From: an uncultured Eubacteriales bacterium
GTDB lineage: Bacteria > Bacillota > Clostridia > Christensenellales > Christensenellaceae
NCBI GenBank assembly: GCA_900545085.1
Contig: UQXU01000039.1
Location: 1-15,906 of the forward strand
Direction: 5' to 3'
Length of the DNA stretch: 15,906 bases
Shown here: positions 1-7,608 of the stretch, one piece after another
How the letters are laid out: each line of letters begins with the position of its first letter
How positions within the stretch are numbered: position 1 is the stretch's first letter
Position numbers and translations under genes: made by a program
The notes under the pieces: model-generated
Told to the model about the DNA's origin: nothing
Seen by the model: only the letters and a program-made list of their open reading frames with translations
The model's database searches: none

Positions 1-362
1 GGTATGAATACATTGTCGGCGGAATAAAGAGCACTACTGAGAACCTGCAGAATGCAATGGAAGGCGAAAACTACGAATGGACGCAAATGTATGCAAAGTT
101 TGCAAAAGAGGCTCACGAAGAAGGATTCAAAGAAATCGCCAGAAAGTTTGAAATGGTGGCGGATATAGAAAAGACGCATGATGAACGCTACAAAAAGCTT
201 CTTGAAAACATGAAAGAAGGAAAGGTATTCTCAAGAGAAAACGGAGGCGTTTGGGTCTGCCAAAACTGCGGCTATGTACACAATGGCGATACCGCACCCG
301 CTGTCTGCCCTGTATGCAAGCATCCTCAAAGCTATTTTGAAATAAGAGCCGACAATTACTGA
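1..362 (+). CDS. rbr: Rubrerythrin, C-terminal part (5' truncated by window)
   Basis: Reading frame 3 is open from the window edge, so the gene starts upstream. About 120 C-terminal residues are visible. The first part is the end of the ferritin-like four-helix domain, with di-iron ligand motifs EGENYEW and IEKTHDERY. The C-terminus is a rubredoxin-like domain with two Cys pairs, CQNC and CPVC, followed by the typical ending [13 protein letters not shown]. Rubrerythrins are cytoplasmic non-haem iron peroxidases that reduce hydrogen peroxide in anaerobes. The gene ends in TGA and is followed by a strong hairpin terminator. The family call is secure; upstream neighbours and promoter are not visible. 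Confidence 0.95.
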   Translation, partial: YEYIVGGIKSTTENLQNAMEGENYEWTQMYAKFAKEAHEEGFKEIARKFEMVADIEKTHDERYKKLLENMKEGKVFSRENGGVWVCQNCGYVHNGDTAPAVCPVCKHPQSYFEIRADNY

Positions 363-380
363 GATTAAAACATAAAGATT

Positions 381-412
381 TTGTATACCTTTAAAAGCAG
401 TTATGTTATAAT
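381..412 (+). promoter_or_regulatory. Candidate extended -10 promoter for the MATE gene, inside the terminator stem
   Basis: TGTTATAAT at 404-412 is a perfect extended -10 element. The nearest -35-like hexamer is TTGTAT at 381-386 with a long 20-base spacer, so recognition would rest on the extended -10. Initiation near 419 would begin in the loop of the hairpin, so the new transcript carries only the right arm and escapes termination. Confidence 0.55.
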
Positions 413-459
413 AAATTATCAGACTTAAACACAATTTATTATAATTAGCTGCTTTTTTT
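393..459 (+). terminator. Rho-independent terminator of rubrerythrin gene
   Basis: The left arm 393-417 (AAAAGCAG, then TTATAATAAATT) pairs with the right arm 433-456 (AATTTATTATAA, then CTGCTTTT). There is one small internal defect and a loop of about 15 bases. Seven T follow the CTGC. A transcript from rubrerythrin contains both arms and should terminate here. Confidence 0.85.
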
Positions 460-477
460 ATGCAGAAAGGTCATACA

Positions 478-1860
478 ATGCAAGACGTTCAAAATAATCC
501 TCTGGGCACCGAAAAAATAAGTAAACTCCTGCTTAAATTTTCCGTACCAACCTTTGTTACACTTTTCATCAATTCGCTTTATAACATAGTGGATCAGATG
601 TTTATAGGCAATAAGTTAGGCGTAAACGGTATATCAGCTACTAACGTCGCTTTTCCTTTGCTTACTTTGACGTCTGCGTTGGCTCTGCTCATAGGAGATG
701 GATGCGCCGCAAATATAAGCCTGTGTCTCGGTAAAAAAGAACATGACAAAGCTAATCAGTATTTTGGTTCTGCGCTTATTATGCTTATTATTTCAGGCTG
801 CCTGCTTGCGGTTTTAAGCAGTATATTCTTGGAGCCTCTGATGTATGCTTTCGGCGCAGATACAAGAGTAATGCCTTACGCAATGGAATACACAAGGATT
901 ATATTAATCGGTCTCCCCTTCTCTGCTGTTAACATAGCTTTTACAACGATTATAAGAGCGGATGGAAATCCTGCGTATACTATGCGCAGCATGATAATAG
1001 GCACTATAATAAACATTATATTGGATCCTTTATTTATTTTTGCATTGGACATGGGAATGACAGGCGCAGCCTTAGCGACTATTCTGGGGCAGATAACTAC
1101 TGCAGTGCTATGCTTGTCATACATCCCCAAGCTGCAGCACTTCAAATTATCTAAGAGTGATTTGCGTATCAGATCTGATATTTGTAAAAGCATACTTTCT
1201 CTGGGGCTGCCCAGTTTTGCAATGCACATATCAAATACAGCAACTCAGATAATAATGAACAACCTCATGCGAACGTATGGCGGAGCTTCTATATATGGCT
1301 CTACTATCCCATTATCATGTTACGGCACATTAATGAAGCTTTATCAAATTGCTCATTCAATGTTTGTCGGGGTCTGCTCAGGTACGCAGCCTATAAACGG
1401 CTTTAACTTCGGCGCTAAAAAATATTCTCGTGTGATTAAAACATACAAATACGCTATAGTAATAGGTTTTATTATAGCATCTCTATGGTATATTGTATTT
1501 CAGCTTCTTCCTAAAGAGGTATTTTCTTTGTTTGTAAATGGAGATACTGATCCGCTTTATTATCAATTTGCGGTTATTTGCTCCCGAACTTATATGATGG
1601 CTTTTTTTATATATAGTCTGCCCATGATCACCTCCAGCATGTTTCAAGCTATAGGAGCTTCGGGTAAGTCTCTGATTATTACTCTCTCTCGTCAAGTATT
1701 CTTCTTGATACCGCTCTCTTTGGCGCTTTCGCATTTTTTAGGGTTAAACGGCGCGCTCTATTCTGCTCCATTGGCCGACGTTTTTTGTTTTATATTTGCA
1801 ATTATTTTGGCAGTTCCAACTGTCAAAAAGCTGAAATCACTTTCTTTGGAATTTGAATAG
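478..1860 (+). CDS. MATE-family multidrug/cation antiporter
   Basis: The product is a 460-residue membrane protein with about 12 hydrophobic segments, the normal size for a MATE exporter. These proteins use a Na+ or H+ gradient to expel cationic or organic compounds across the cell membrane. The N-terminus reads NPLGTEKISKLLLKFSVP, then NSLYNIVDQMFIG, typical of the MatE domain. The second repeat shows GVCSGTQPINGFNFGAKKYS. An in-frame ATG at 460 lies in the T run of the preceding terminator and has no ribosome site. The ATG at 478 has AGAAAGG at 464-470 with a 7-base spacer, so I chose 478. The gene stands alone between two terminators. The substrate cannot be told from sequence. Confidence 0.93.
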   Translation: MQDVQNNPLGTEKISKLLLKFSVPTFVTLFINSLYNIVDQMFIGNKLGVNGISATNVAFPLLTLTSALALLIGDGCAANISLCLGKKEHDKANQYFGSALIMLIISGCLLAVLSSIFLEPLMYAFGADTRVMPYAMEYTRIILIGLPFSAVNIAFTTIIRADGNPAYTMRSMIIGTIINIILDPLFIFALDMGMTGAALATILGQITTAVLCLSYIPKLQHFKLSKSDLRIRSDICKSILSLGLPSFAMHISNTATQIIMNNLMRTYGGASIYGSTIPLSCYGTLMKLYQIAHSMFVGVCSGTQPINGFNFGAKKYSRVIKTYKYAIVIGFIIASLWYIVFQLLPKEVFSLFVNGDTDPLYYQFAVICSRTYMMAFFIYSLPMITSSMFQAIGASGKSLIITLSRQVFFLIPLSLALSHFLGLNGALYSAPLADVFCFIFAIILAVPTVKKLKSLSLEFE

Positions 1861-1866
1861 CAAAAT

Positions 1867-1908
1867 AAAAAACTCGGTATCCAACGGATTTATTGGACCG
1901 AGTTTTTT
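1867..1908. terminator. Bidirectional Rho-independent terminator
   Basis: ACTCGGT (1872-1878) pairs with ACCGAGT (1897-1903), and CCAA (1881-1884) pairs with TTGG (1893-1896), leaving a two-base bulge. Six A precede the stem and six T follow it, so it can work on both strands. It lies between the convergent MATE gene and fhs. Confidence 0.92.
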
Positions 1909-1928
1909 GTCAATAGTGAGTTAATATT

Positions 1929-3608
1929 TTAGAACAAGCCGGATATATTTCCGTCGTTGTCTATATCAATATTAAGCGCAGCAGGAACAGAAGATAAACC
2001 GGGAAGCGTCAGGATATTTCCTGTATGAGCGACAACAAATCCCGCACCGGCAGAAGGCGTGAGTTTTCGTATAGTAACTTTGAAATTTTCAGGACGCCCG
2101 CGGAGGTTTGCGTCATCGCTCAAAGAAGCGGGAGTCTTTGCCATACATACAGGCGCATCTCCAAGACCTGCGCGTCTCATAGCTTCTGCGTCTGCTTTGG
2201 CCTGCTCTGTAAATTCTACATCGTCTGCACCGTATATGCGTTTAGCGATTTTAATTATTTTTTCTTCTATGCTGTCATCCGGATTATACGCCATCTTCAT
2301 TTCCGATTCCGGCTCTAGGCAAAGCGCGAGAACCTCTCTGGCTAATTCCTGAGTACCTGCTCCGCCCTGACCCCATCCGCGAGAAAGAACAGCCTTAGCG
2401 CCATATTTTGCGCATGCCATGCGGACTTCTTCAAGTTCAGCTTTTGTATCTGTTTCAAAAGCATTTATCGCTACAACTACATTTTTGCCGAATACCTCTG
2501 TCATGTTTTCCAGATGCTTTTCCAGATTTACCAGACCTCTTTTTAGAGCTTCGATATTTTCCTTATTAATATTAATTTTGTTGTTTTCGCTTTCGCCGTG
2601 GTATTTCAGAGCTTTAATAGTAACTACAACTACTACGCACTTCGGGCTAAAACCCGCCTCAGGGCAAACTATATCTAAATATTTCTCAGCTCCTAAGTCT
2701 GCTCCAAAACCAGCCTCTGTAATAACATAATCAGAAAGACGCAGCGCTAGCTTAGTAGCTAATATGCTGTTCGTACCGTGAGCTATATTTGCAAAGGGCC
2801 CCCCGTGAACAAATGCCGGAGTGTGTTCAATAGTTTGAACTAAATTAGGCTTGTACGCATCTTTTAAAAGCGAAGCAACGCTTCCCGCCGCGCCTATATC
2901 AGCTGCTCTGACCGGCTCCCCTTCTTTCGTATAGCCTACTATAATATTGCCTATGCGGCGTTTTAAATCTGCTCTGTCCTCCGCCATGCATAGCACTGCC
3001 ATTATTTCGCTGGCGGCCGTTATTACAAATCCAGCCTTGTGCTCAATTCCGTTTTTTTCTCCTATTCCCACAATAATCTCTCTCAAGGCTCTGTCGTTCA
3101 TATCCAAGCAACGCTTGAAAGTTATATTGTCGGGATCTATTTTTGCTTTATTCCCATGAAAAATATGCGCGTCTATCAATGCCGCCAGAAGATTATTTGC
3201 CGCTGAAATAGCATGGAGATCACCCGTAAAATGCAAATTAATTTCTTCCATGGGCAGTATTTGAGAATACCCGCCTCCGGCAGCTCCGCCTTTGATGCCG
3301 AATACCGGCCCTAATGACGGCTCGCGCAAAGCCAAAGAAGTTTTTGCCCCCAAGCGAGTCAAACCATCTGCAAGACCGATGGATACCGTTGTTTTTCCTT
3401 CTCCGGCGGGAGTAGGATTTATGGCTGTGACAAGTACAAGATTTCCGTCAGTCTTATTTTTCAGCCTTTCCATAGCAGAGTCTACATCAACTTTCGCCAT
3501 ATAATTACCGTATTGGAAAATCTCAGATTCAGTCAGACCTACTTTCTCAGCGATATGTTTTATAGGCTGCATCTCCGCATTTGCCGCTATTTCAGCATCT
3601 CTATTCAT
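1929..3608 (-). CDS. fhs: Formate-tetrahydrofolate ligase
   Basis: This cytoplasmic enzyme makes 10-formyl-tetrahydrofolate from formate, ATP and tetrahydrofolate, feeding one-carbon metabolism and, in acetogens, the methyl branch of the Wood-Ljungdahl pathway. At 559 residues it is full length for the family (about 556). The P-loop TPAGEGKTT is at about residues 66-74. Other family blocks are GIKGGAAGGGYSQILPMEEI, FVHGGPFANIAHG, TEAGFGADLGAEKY and SRGWGQGGAGTQEL. The ATG at 3608 has GGAGG about 12 bases upstream and a strong promoter at 3666-3694. The gene is monocistronic here, with no folD or other C1 genes next to it, so its pathway role cannot be narrowed. Confidence 0.97.
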   Translation of the reverse strand: MNRDAEIAANAEMQPIKHIAEKVGLTESEIFQYGNYMAKVDVDSAMERLKNKTDGNLVLVTAINPTPAGEGKTTVSIGLADGLTRLGAKTSLALREPSLGPVFGIKGGAAGGGYSQILPMEEINLHFTGDLHAISAANNLLAALIDAHIFHGNKAKIDPDNITFKRCLDMNDRALREIIVGIGEKNGIEHKAGFVITAASEIMAVLCMAEDRADLKRRIGNIIVGYTKEGEPVRAADIGAAGSVASLLKDAYKPNLVQTIEHTPAFVHGGPFANIAHGTNSILATKLALRLSDYVITEAGFGADLGAEKYLDIVCPEAGFSPKCVVVVVTIKALKYHGESENNKININKENIEALKRGLVNLEKHLENMTEVFGKNVVVAINAFETDTKAELEEVRMACAKYGAKAVLSRGWGQGGAGTQELAREVLALCLEPESEMKMAYNPDDSIEEKIIKIAKRIYGADDVEFTEQAKADAEAMRRAGLGDAPVCMAKTPASLSDDANLRGRPENFKVTIRKLTPSAGAGFVVAHTGNILTLPGLSSVPAALNIDIDNDGNISGLF

Positions 3609-3665
3609 AATGATTAACGTCCTCCGTAGATAAAACTAATCGCAATATTAATTCGCAATGTGACA

Positions 3666-3694
3666 ATTATATCAGAGTAATCACTTAAAATCAA
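3666..3694 (-). promoter_or_regulatory. Sigma-A promoter of fhs
   Basis: Read on the minus strand: -35 TTGATT (3694-3689), a 17-base spacer, -10 TATAAT (3671-3666), with TG one base before the -10 (extended -10). This leaves a leader of about 50 bases before the fhs ATG. Confidence 0.85.
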
Positions 3695-3728
3695 CACTAT
3701 ACGTCAATTTGAATTATTGCAGCAATTT

Positions 3729-3756
3729 GTAAAATAAAAAGAGCGCTCATAAGCGC
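3729..3756 (-). terminator. Short GC-rich terminator, minus strand
   Basis: On the minus strand GCGCT-TATG-AGCGC is followed directly by TCTTTTTATTTT. The stem is only 5 bp, though all but one pair are G-C. It lies about 275 bases beyond the znuB stop and just before the fhs promoter, so it may end the zinc operon transcript or an unrecognised short RNA. Confidence 0.5.
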
Positions 3757-4031
3757 GGTGAGACAAGAAAACAAGCAAAACCCTTATATCATCACGTTTT
3801 GAGGACATCGGGCAAACAGGTTACAACTGAACACGAGCAGAAAAGACGTTATCGAAAGGCGATGGCTTTCTATTCATACATCGCCGTTCCATACGCCGAC
3901 AGGCTTTTTTCTTCTGCTGCCAAGTTAAGATTGAGCCTTTTCAGATTATAAGTTCCGATTGCCGTTACCACTTATTTTCAAAACTTTTATTTATGGTATT
4001 GACCATTACAGTCTAGATATTTTATTTACAT
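3757..4031. other. Non-coding stretch downstream of znuB, no gene recognised
   Basis: No convincing gene is present. A plus-strand frame is open from 3733 for about 75 codons but has no good start or ribosome site. The only structure seen is a hairpin, GGCGATG (3858-3864) with CATCGCC (3879-3885), loop 14 bases, without a T run. It could be a long 3' untranslated region, a small RNA or a decayed gene. Confidence 0.4.
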
Positions 4032-4856
4032 TTACTGCTTATGTGTTTTCAATTTTGAAATTACTAAACAAATCAAAAACGCCACAATATTCATTATGAC
4101 TACACTCGCGCCTGTGGGAGTGCTGAATACGAATGATACAAAAAGACCCGCAAAGAAGCATATTACAGCAAGCGCCGCGCTCAATATAGTGACAGAACGA
4201 AATTTTTTGCAAAGGCGCATAGCTGTCAGAGATGGAAAGATTATAAGACTTGAGATAAGGAGCGCCCCCATCATCCTCATACCCAGCACGATAGTGATAG
4301 CAGTAAGAAGCGCTATAAGCATATTGTAAACATTTGCTTTTGTACCTGTAGCTTTTGCAAAACTTTCATCAAAAGTAACCGCAAAAATACGGTTGAAAAA
4401 GACTATAAAAAGAACTAGAACAGCGATTGAAAGAACAACGCTTAATTCAACATCAGAATCGCTCATAGCGAGTATGCTGCCGAAGAGATAGTTGTTTATA
4501 TCAGTGTTTACACCGTCAGCCATTGATACGGCAACTACACCTATTGCGAGAGCGCTCGTAGAGATAAGCGCTATTGCCGCATCTCCATGCAGTTTGCTGT
4601 TCTCGCTGATCCGTAAAAGCAAAAACGCCGCCGCTACAACTATAGGAACAGCAATAGCTAAGGGGGCAGCTCCCGTAACCGCGGCTATCGCTAAAGCTCC
4701 GAAACCTACATGAGACAAACCATCACCTATCATGGAGTATCTTTTCAGCACGAGACTTACTCCGAGAAGTGAAGAGCATAACGCGACAAGAACGCCCACG
4801 ACAGCAGCACGCACGAGAAATCCGTATGAAAACATAGTATTTAAAGCTTCAAGCAT
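4032..4856 (-). CDS. znuB: Zinc ABC transporter, membrane permease
   Basis: The product is a 274-residue, very hydrophobic protein of the ABC-3 (ZnuB/MntB/AdcB) family with about 8-9 membrane segments, which forms the channel for zinc import. Typical blocks are LVLKRYSMIGDGLSHVGFGA near residues 36-55, then DINNYLFGSILA and MMGALLISSLIIFPSLTA. A longer frame reaches a TTG at 4874, but the ATG at 4856 has GGAGGTG about 6 bases upstream, so I use 4856. That ATG overlaps the znuC stop by 8 bases, implying translational coupling. It is the last gene of the zur-znuA-znuC-znuB operon. Zinc rather than manganese is inferred from the histidine-rich ZnuA and the Fur-type regulator. Confidence 0.93.
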   Translation of the reverse strand: MLEALNTMFSYGFLVRAAVVGVLVALCSSLLGVSLVLKRYSMIGDGLSHVGFGALAIAAVTGAAPLAIAVPIVVAAAFLLLRISENSKLHGDAAIALISTSALAIGVVAVSMADGVNTDINNYLFGSILAMSDSDVELSVVLSIAVLVLFIVFFNRIFAVTFDESFAKATGTKANVYNMLIALLTAITIVLGMRMMGALLISSLIIFPSLTAMRLCKKFRSVTILSAALAVICFFAGLFVSFVFSTPTGASVVIMNIVAFLICLVISKLKTHKQ

Positions 4857-5556
4857 TTGCTTCACCTCCGACAAGAGCTGCGTAAGCGTCGCTGTTGATA
4901 TACTCTTTGTTTGTGCCGAAGAATATTTGCTTATGCCTTACTTGAAGAACATGAGTGGCATATTTCTCAACTGTAGACATATCGTGGGAAACCATTATTA
5001 TTGTCATACCATTTAAATTAATTTCTGAAATAATATTATAAAGAGCTACAGTCATTCTGGGATCAAGTCCCGCTGTTGGTTCATCGAGCAGAAGCAGCTT
5101 TTTTGCCGCGCATAGCGCTCTAGCCAGAAGAACGCGCTGTTGCTGACCTCCGGAAAGCTCGCGGTAGCACATATTTTGCTGATCTAAAATGTTTAGTTTC
5201 CTCATGTTCTCTTCAGCAAGTTGTTTTTGTTTTTTACCAAAAAAAGGACGCATCCCCAATGATCCGAGACAACCTGAGAGAACTACTTCTCTCACGCTGG
5301 CAGGAAAATCCCGCTGGACGTCAGTTTGCTGAGGCAAATATCCAATTTCTCCGTGCTTTAATTCATCCCCCATTATTATCTCTCCGAATGTCGGAGACTT
5401 TAAGCCAAGTAAGCCCTTAACAAGCGTACTTTTGCCTGTGCCGTTTTCGCCGACAATACAGAGATAGTCGCCGGCATTTACTGTAAAACTTAAATTTTCT
5501 ATGACATCTACGCCATCATATCCCAGCGTAACGTCATTAAATGTAACTAAACTCAT
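4849..5556 (-). CDS. znuC: Zinc ABC transporter, ATP-binding subunit
   Basis: This 235-residue ABC ATPase drives zinc import from the inner face of the membrane. Walker A is GENGTGKST (residues 36-44), the Q-loop is in GYLPQQTDVQ, the ABC signature is LSGGQQQR (134-141), Walker B is LLLLDEP (154-160) and the switch histidine is in SHD (H191). All catalytic elements are intact. It starts at 5556, where the ATG shares one base with the znuA stop (TAATG), and it runs 8 bases into znuB. It works with ZnuA and ZnuB. The metal assignment comes from context. Confidence 0.94.
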   Translation of the reverse strand: MSLVTFNDVTLGYDGVDVIENLSFTVNAGDYLCIVGENGTGKSTLVKGLLGLKSPTFGEIIMGDELKHGEIGYLPQQTDVQRDFPASVREVVLSGCLGSLGMRPFFGKKQKQLAEENMRKLNILDQQNMCYRELSGGQQQRVLLARALCAAKKLLLLDEPTAGLDPRMTVALYNIISEINLNGMTIIMVSHDMSTVEKYATHVLQVRHKQIFFGTNKEYINSDAYAALVGGEANA

Positions 5557-6521
5557 TAATTAAGCGCCTCTCTCAAGGTATTTGCGTTCTCTCTCATCAG
5601 ATCTATATATGTTTTTCCCGCATCAAAATCGTCTTTTGTAACATTGTGGCAAGAATGCAGCAGCAAACTCTTCGTGCCGGTATCTTGGCAAATTGTATCT
5701 GTCAGTTTTTCATTAGAGAGCTCCAAATGCAGCACTGCCGGAATGTGTTCTTGATTGACTTTATCTATCAAAAAAGCAACCGTAGCAGCGCTTGGTTCTG
5801 TTTCGCTCGCACATCCCGGAAAGGCCGCTACTGCTTCAAGATCGTACTCTTCAATAAAATACCTAAATGGCATTCTGTCTCCGAATACAAGTGTTTTTCT
5901 CTCGCCGGTGCTTACAATTTCTTTAAACTCGTTGTCTAGCTCTTCCAGCTGTAAACAATACTCCATGGCATTTTGATAATAAACTTCTGAGTTTTCAGGA
6001 TCTGCATCAGACAATGTTTTTGATATTTGAGTAACTATTTTCTCTGCATTGAGCGGTGATGTCCAAACATGTTCATCGTATTCCTCATCTTCGTCATGTT
6101 CTTCTTCGCTGTGGTTATGATTTCCGGACATGCCTTCTGTAAATTCTTCCTCCAGTGTTTCTACACAGTCCATCATCGCAATTCTCTTTTGACTGCTGTT
6201 ATCTATGCTGTCAAGAATATCAGAAACCCAATTTTCAGATTCGCCGCCATTGTAAATAAATACGTCGCACTCTTCTATGGCTATGATGTTCTGAGGAGTC
6301 GGATCGAAAGAATGGCTTTCCGAGCCCGGCGGAAGCAGCATGATAACTTGTGCATTGTCGCCCGCTGCCGCGCGAGCGAAGTCATACGCGGGGAAATTAG
6401 ATGCGACAACTTTTAGTTTCGTACTTTGTTCTGTTTGCTGAACACGGCTGACGGAACAACCTGTCATTACTATAAAAGCAAACATCAGCATGAACGAGAT
6501 CAATCTTTTTGAATTATTCAT
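5556..6521 (-). CDS. znuA: Zinc-binding lipoprotein of ABC transporter
   Basis: This 321-residue extracellular solute-binding lipoprotein should deliver zinc to ZnuBC. A signal peptide ends in MTGC with the lipidated Cys at residue 22. Cluster A-I metal-binding hallmarks are H70 in the block SESHSFDPTP, and H151 in DEHVW. Between them lies a flexible loop (about 133-151) rich in His, Glu and Asp, typical of zinc chaperone loops. The usual third ligand block (HDAFGYF in many homologues) is replaced by GDRMPFRYF at 214-222, followed by FPGCASETEPS and a HSCHN motif (289-293), so the ligand set differs from the textbook protein. The ATG overlaps the fur-family stop by four bases (ATGA), and AAGGAG lies upstream. 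Confidence 0.92.
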   Translation of the reverse strand: MNNSKRLISFMLMFAFIVMTGCSVSRVQQTEQSTKLKVVASNFPAYDFARAAAGDNAQVIMLLPPGSESHSFDPTPQNIIAIEECDVFIYNGGESENWVSDILDSIDNSSQKRIAMMDCVETLEEEFTEGMSGNHNHSEEEHDEDEEYDEHVWTSPLNAEKIVTQISKTLSDADPENSEVYYQNAMEYCLQLEELDNEFKEIVSTGERKTLVFGDRMPFRYFIEEYDLEAVAAFPGCASETEPSAATVAFLIDKVNQEHIPAVLHLELSNEKLTDTICQDTGTKSLLLHSCHNVTKDDFDAGKTYIDLMRENANTLREALN

Positions 6522-7000
6522 CCCTTAGCTGCTCCTTGGTTTACGCGAGGTGAGCGATATATATGATTACTTGTACGGTGTTTTCGTGCAAGTATAGAGG
6601 ATTTTACTGCGCATTCATTGCATATTCCGTATATAACTGTTTTCATTGAATTCATATCAAAACCATGCTGTACAGAGAGATGATGATGAAGTTGTTTAAG
6701 TTCACAGCAATCGAAATGAATAAATTTATTGCATTTTTCGCATTTAAAGTGAAAATGCGGCTCTTTGTCTGCGCTCATATATTCATAGTAAGACGTTTGA
6801 GTTCCATCCATGCTGAATCTCTGTATAACGCCTTCGGATGTAAGTCTGGACAGCTGTCTGTATATAGTAGCTATACCCACATCGTATCCTTTGTTTTTTA
6901 AATAATGTGCTATATCTGATGCACTCATGTGTGCGCCTGTATTAGTTTTTAGCGTATCAACTATGAGCTGCCGCTGTCTGGTTTTATAAGTCTCTCTCAT
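6518..7000 (-). CDS. zur: Fur-family metal regulator, probably Zur
   Basis: This 160-residue DNA-binding repressor has a winged helix containing GIATIYRQLSRL (residues 42-53). Its regulatory His cluster is HFHF (82-85), HFDCC (95-99) and HHH (105-107). The structural zinc site is CEKC (87-90) plus CNEC (127-130). Its position as first gene of a zinc transport operon points to Zur; PerR or Fur is less likely but cannot be excluded from motifs alone. After CNEC there is a basic tail of about 30 residues, longer than usual. The ATG at 7000 has GAGGTAG upstream and a near-consensus promoter. It overlaps znuA by four bases, so regulator and transporter are co-transcribed and probably autoregulated. 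Confidence 0.9.
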   Translation of the reverse strand: MRETYKTRQRQLIVDTLKTNTGAHMSASDIAHYLKNKGYDVGIATIYRQLSRLTSEGVIQRFSMDGTQTSYYEYMSADKEPHFHFKCEKCNKFIHFDCCELKQLHHHLSVQHGFDMNSMKTVIYGICNECAVKSSILARKHRTSNHIYRSPRVNQGAAKG

Positions 7001-7030
7001 GCTTCTACCTCGAATATGATAGCTGTTCTT

Positions 7031-7059
7031 ATTTTAGCAGTATTGGAAGTATGTGTCAA
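7031..7059 (-). promoter_or_regulatory. Promoter of the zur-znuACB operon
   Basis: On the minus strand: perfect -35 TTGACA (7059-7054), a 17-base spacer, -10 TAAAAT (7036-7031). The start point would lie about 25 bases upstream of the zur ATG. Confidence 0.85.
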
Positions 7060-7063
7060 CATG

Positions 7064-7079
7064 AATTTGATAACGAATT
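7064..7079. promoter_or_regulatory. Candidate Zur/Fur-type operator
   Basis: AATTTGATAACGAATT is an AT-rich imperfect dyad (12 of 16 positions symmetric) directly upstream of the -35 of the zinc operon, between the divergent zur and tsaE promoters. The position suits regulation, but the match to known Zur boxes is only general, so this is tentative. Confidence 0.35.
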
Positions 7080-7097
7080 GCATATTTAGGTAAGCAC

Positions 7098-7126
7098 TTG
7101 CAAATTTCCGAAGTATACTTTATTAT
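7098..7126 (+). promoter_or_regulatory. Promoter of tsaE-tsaB-rimI
   Basis: -35 TTGCAA (7098-7103), a 17-base spacer, -10 TATTAT (7121-7126). It reads away from the zinc operon and leaves a leader of about 55 bases before the tsaE ATG. Confidence 0.7.
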
Positions 7127-7188
7127 ATTAGAGTAGCGGTTTAACAGTAAAATGCTGCGTTTATCATTTTTAGAAAGGGCGGAAAACT

Positions 7189-7608
7189 ATGCCCGAATTC
7201 CATACAAAAAGTCCGGCTGAAACTCGTGCGATAGCAGAAACTTTTGCATCATCGTTAAGGGGTGGTGAAGTGATAGCTCTTCAAGGAGATATCGGCGTAG
7301 GCAAGACTGTTTTTACTAAAGGTCTTGCGGCAGGTTTAGGAATCACATCTAATGTCACCAGTCCGACATTTAATATTGTAAGACAATACAATGGACGGCT
7401 TCCGTTGTATCATTTTGACGTATATAGAATTACTGATCCGGATGAGATGCTTGAAATAGGGTTTGAAGAGTATTTATACAGCGGAGCGGTCGTGGTTATA
7501 GAATGGCCGGAGCTGATATCAGATTTAATCCCGCAAGATGCAATAACAATCACTATCGAGCGGGAAGAGGAGGACGGCCGAAGGATATCTATCGGCAAAA
7601 AAATATGA
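7189..7608 (+). CDS. tsaE: tRNA t6A synthesis ATPase TsaE
   Basis: This 139-residue cytoplasmic P-loop ATPase is needed with TsaB and TsaD for threonylcarbamoyl modification of A37 in ANN-decoding tRNAs. Walker A is GDIGVGKT (residues 33-40), then NVTSPTF (55-61), HFDVYR (75-80) and VVVIEWPE (101-108), all family hallmarks. Length is normal. The ribosome site is AAAGGGCGG before the ATG at 7189. Its stop overlaps the tsaB start in ATGA, so the pair is translationally coupled. Confidence 0.96.
   Translation: MPEFHTKSPAETRAIAETFASSLRGGEVIALQGDIGVGKTVFTKGLAAGLGITSNVTSPTFNIVRQYNGRLPLYHFDVYRITDPDEMLEIGFEEYLYSGAVVVIEWPELISDLIPQDAITITIEREEEDGRRISIGKKI

Noticed and set aside
2025..3504. Several plus-strand open frames across the fhs gene
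   Set aside because: They lie opposite an intact, strongly recognised fhs gene, have no ribosome sites and show no family motifs.
3733..3960. Plus-strand frame open for about 75 codons in the znuB-fhs gap
   Set aside because: It has no ATG near its beginning, no ribosome site and no recognisable motif. It is kept only as part of the unexplained region.
7503..7604. Longer N-terminus for TsaB starting inside tsaE
   Set aside because: The extra residues are unlike TsaB, and the ATG in the ATGA overlap gives the exact family start.
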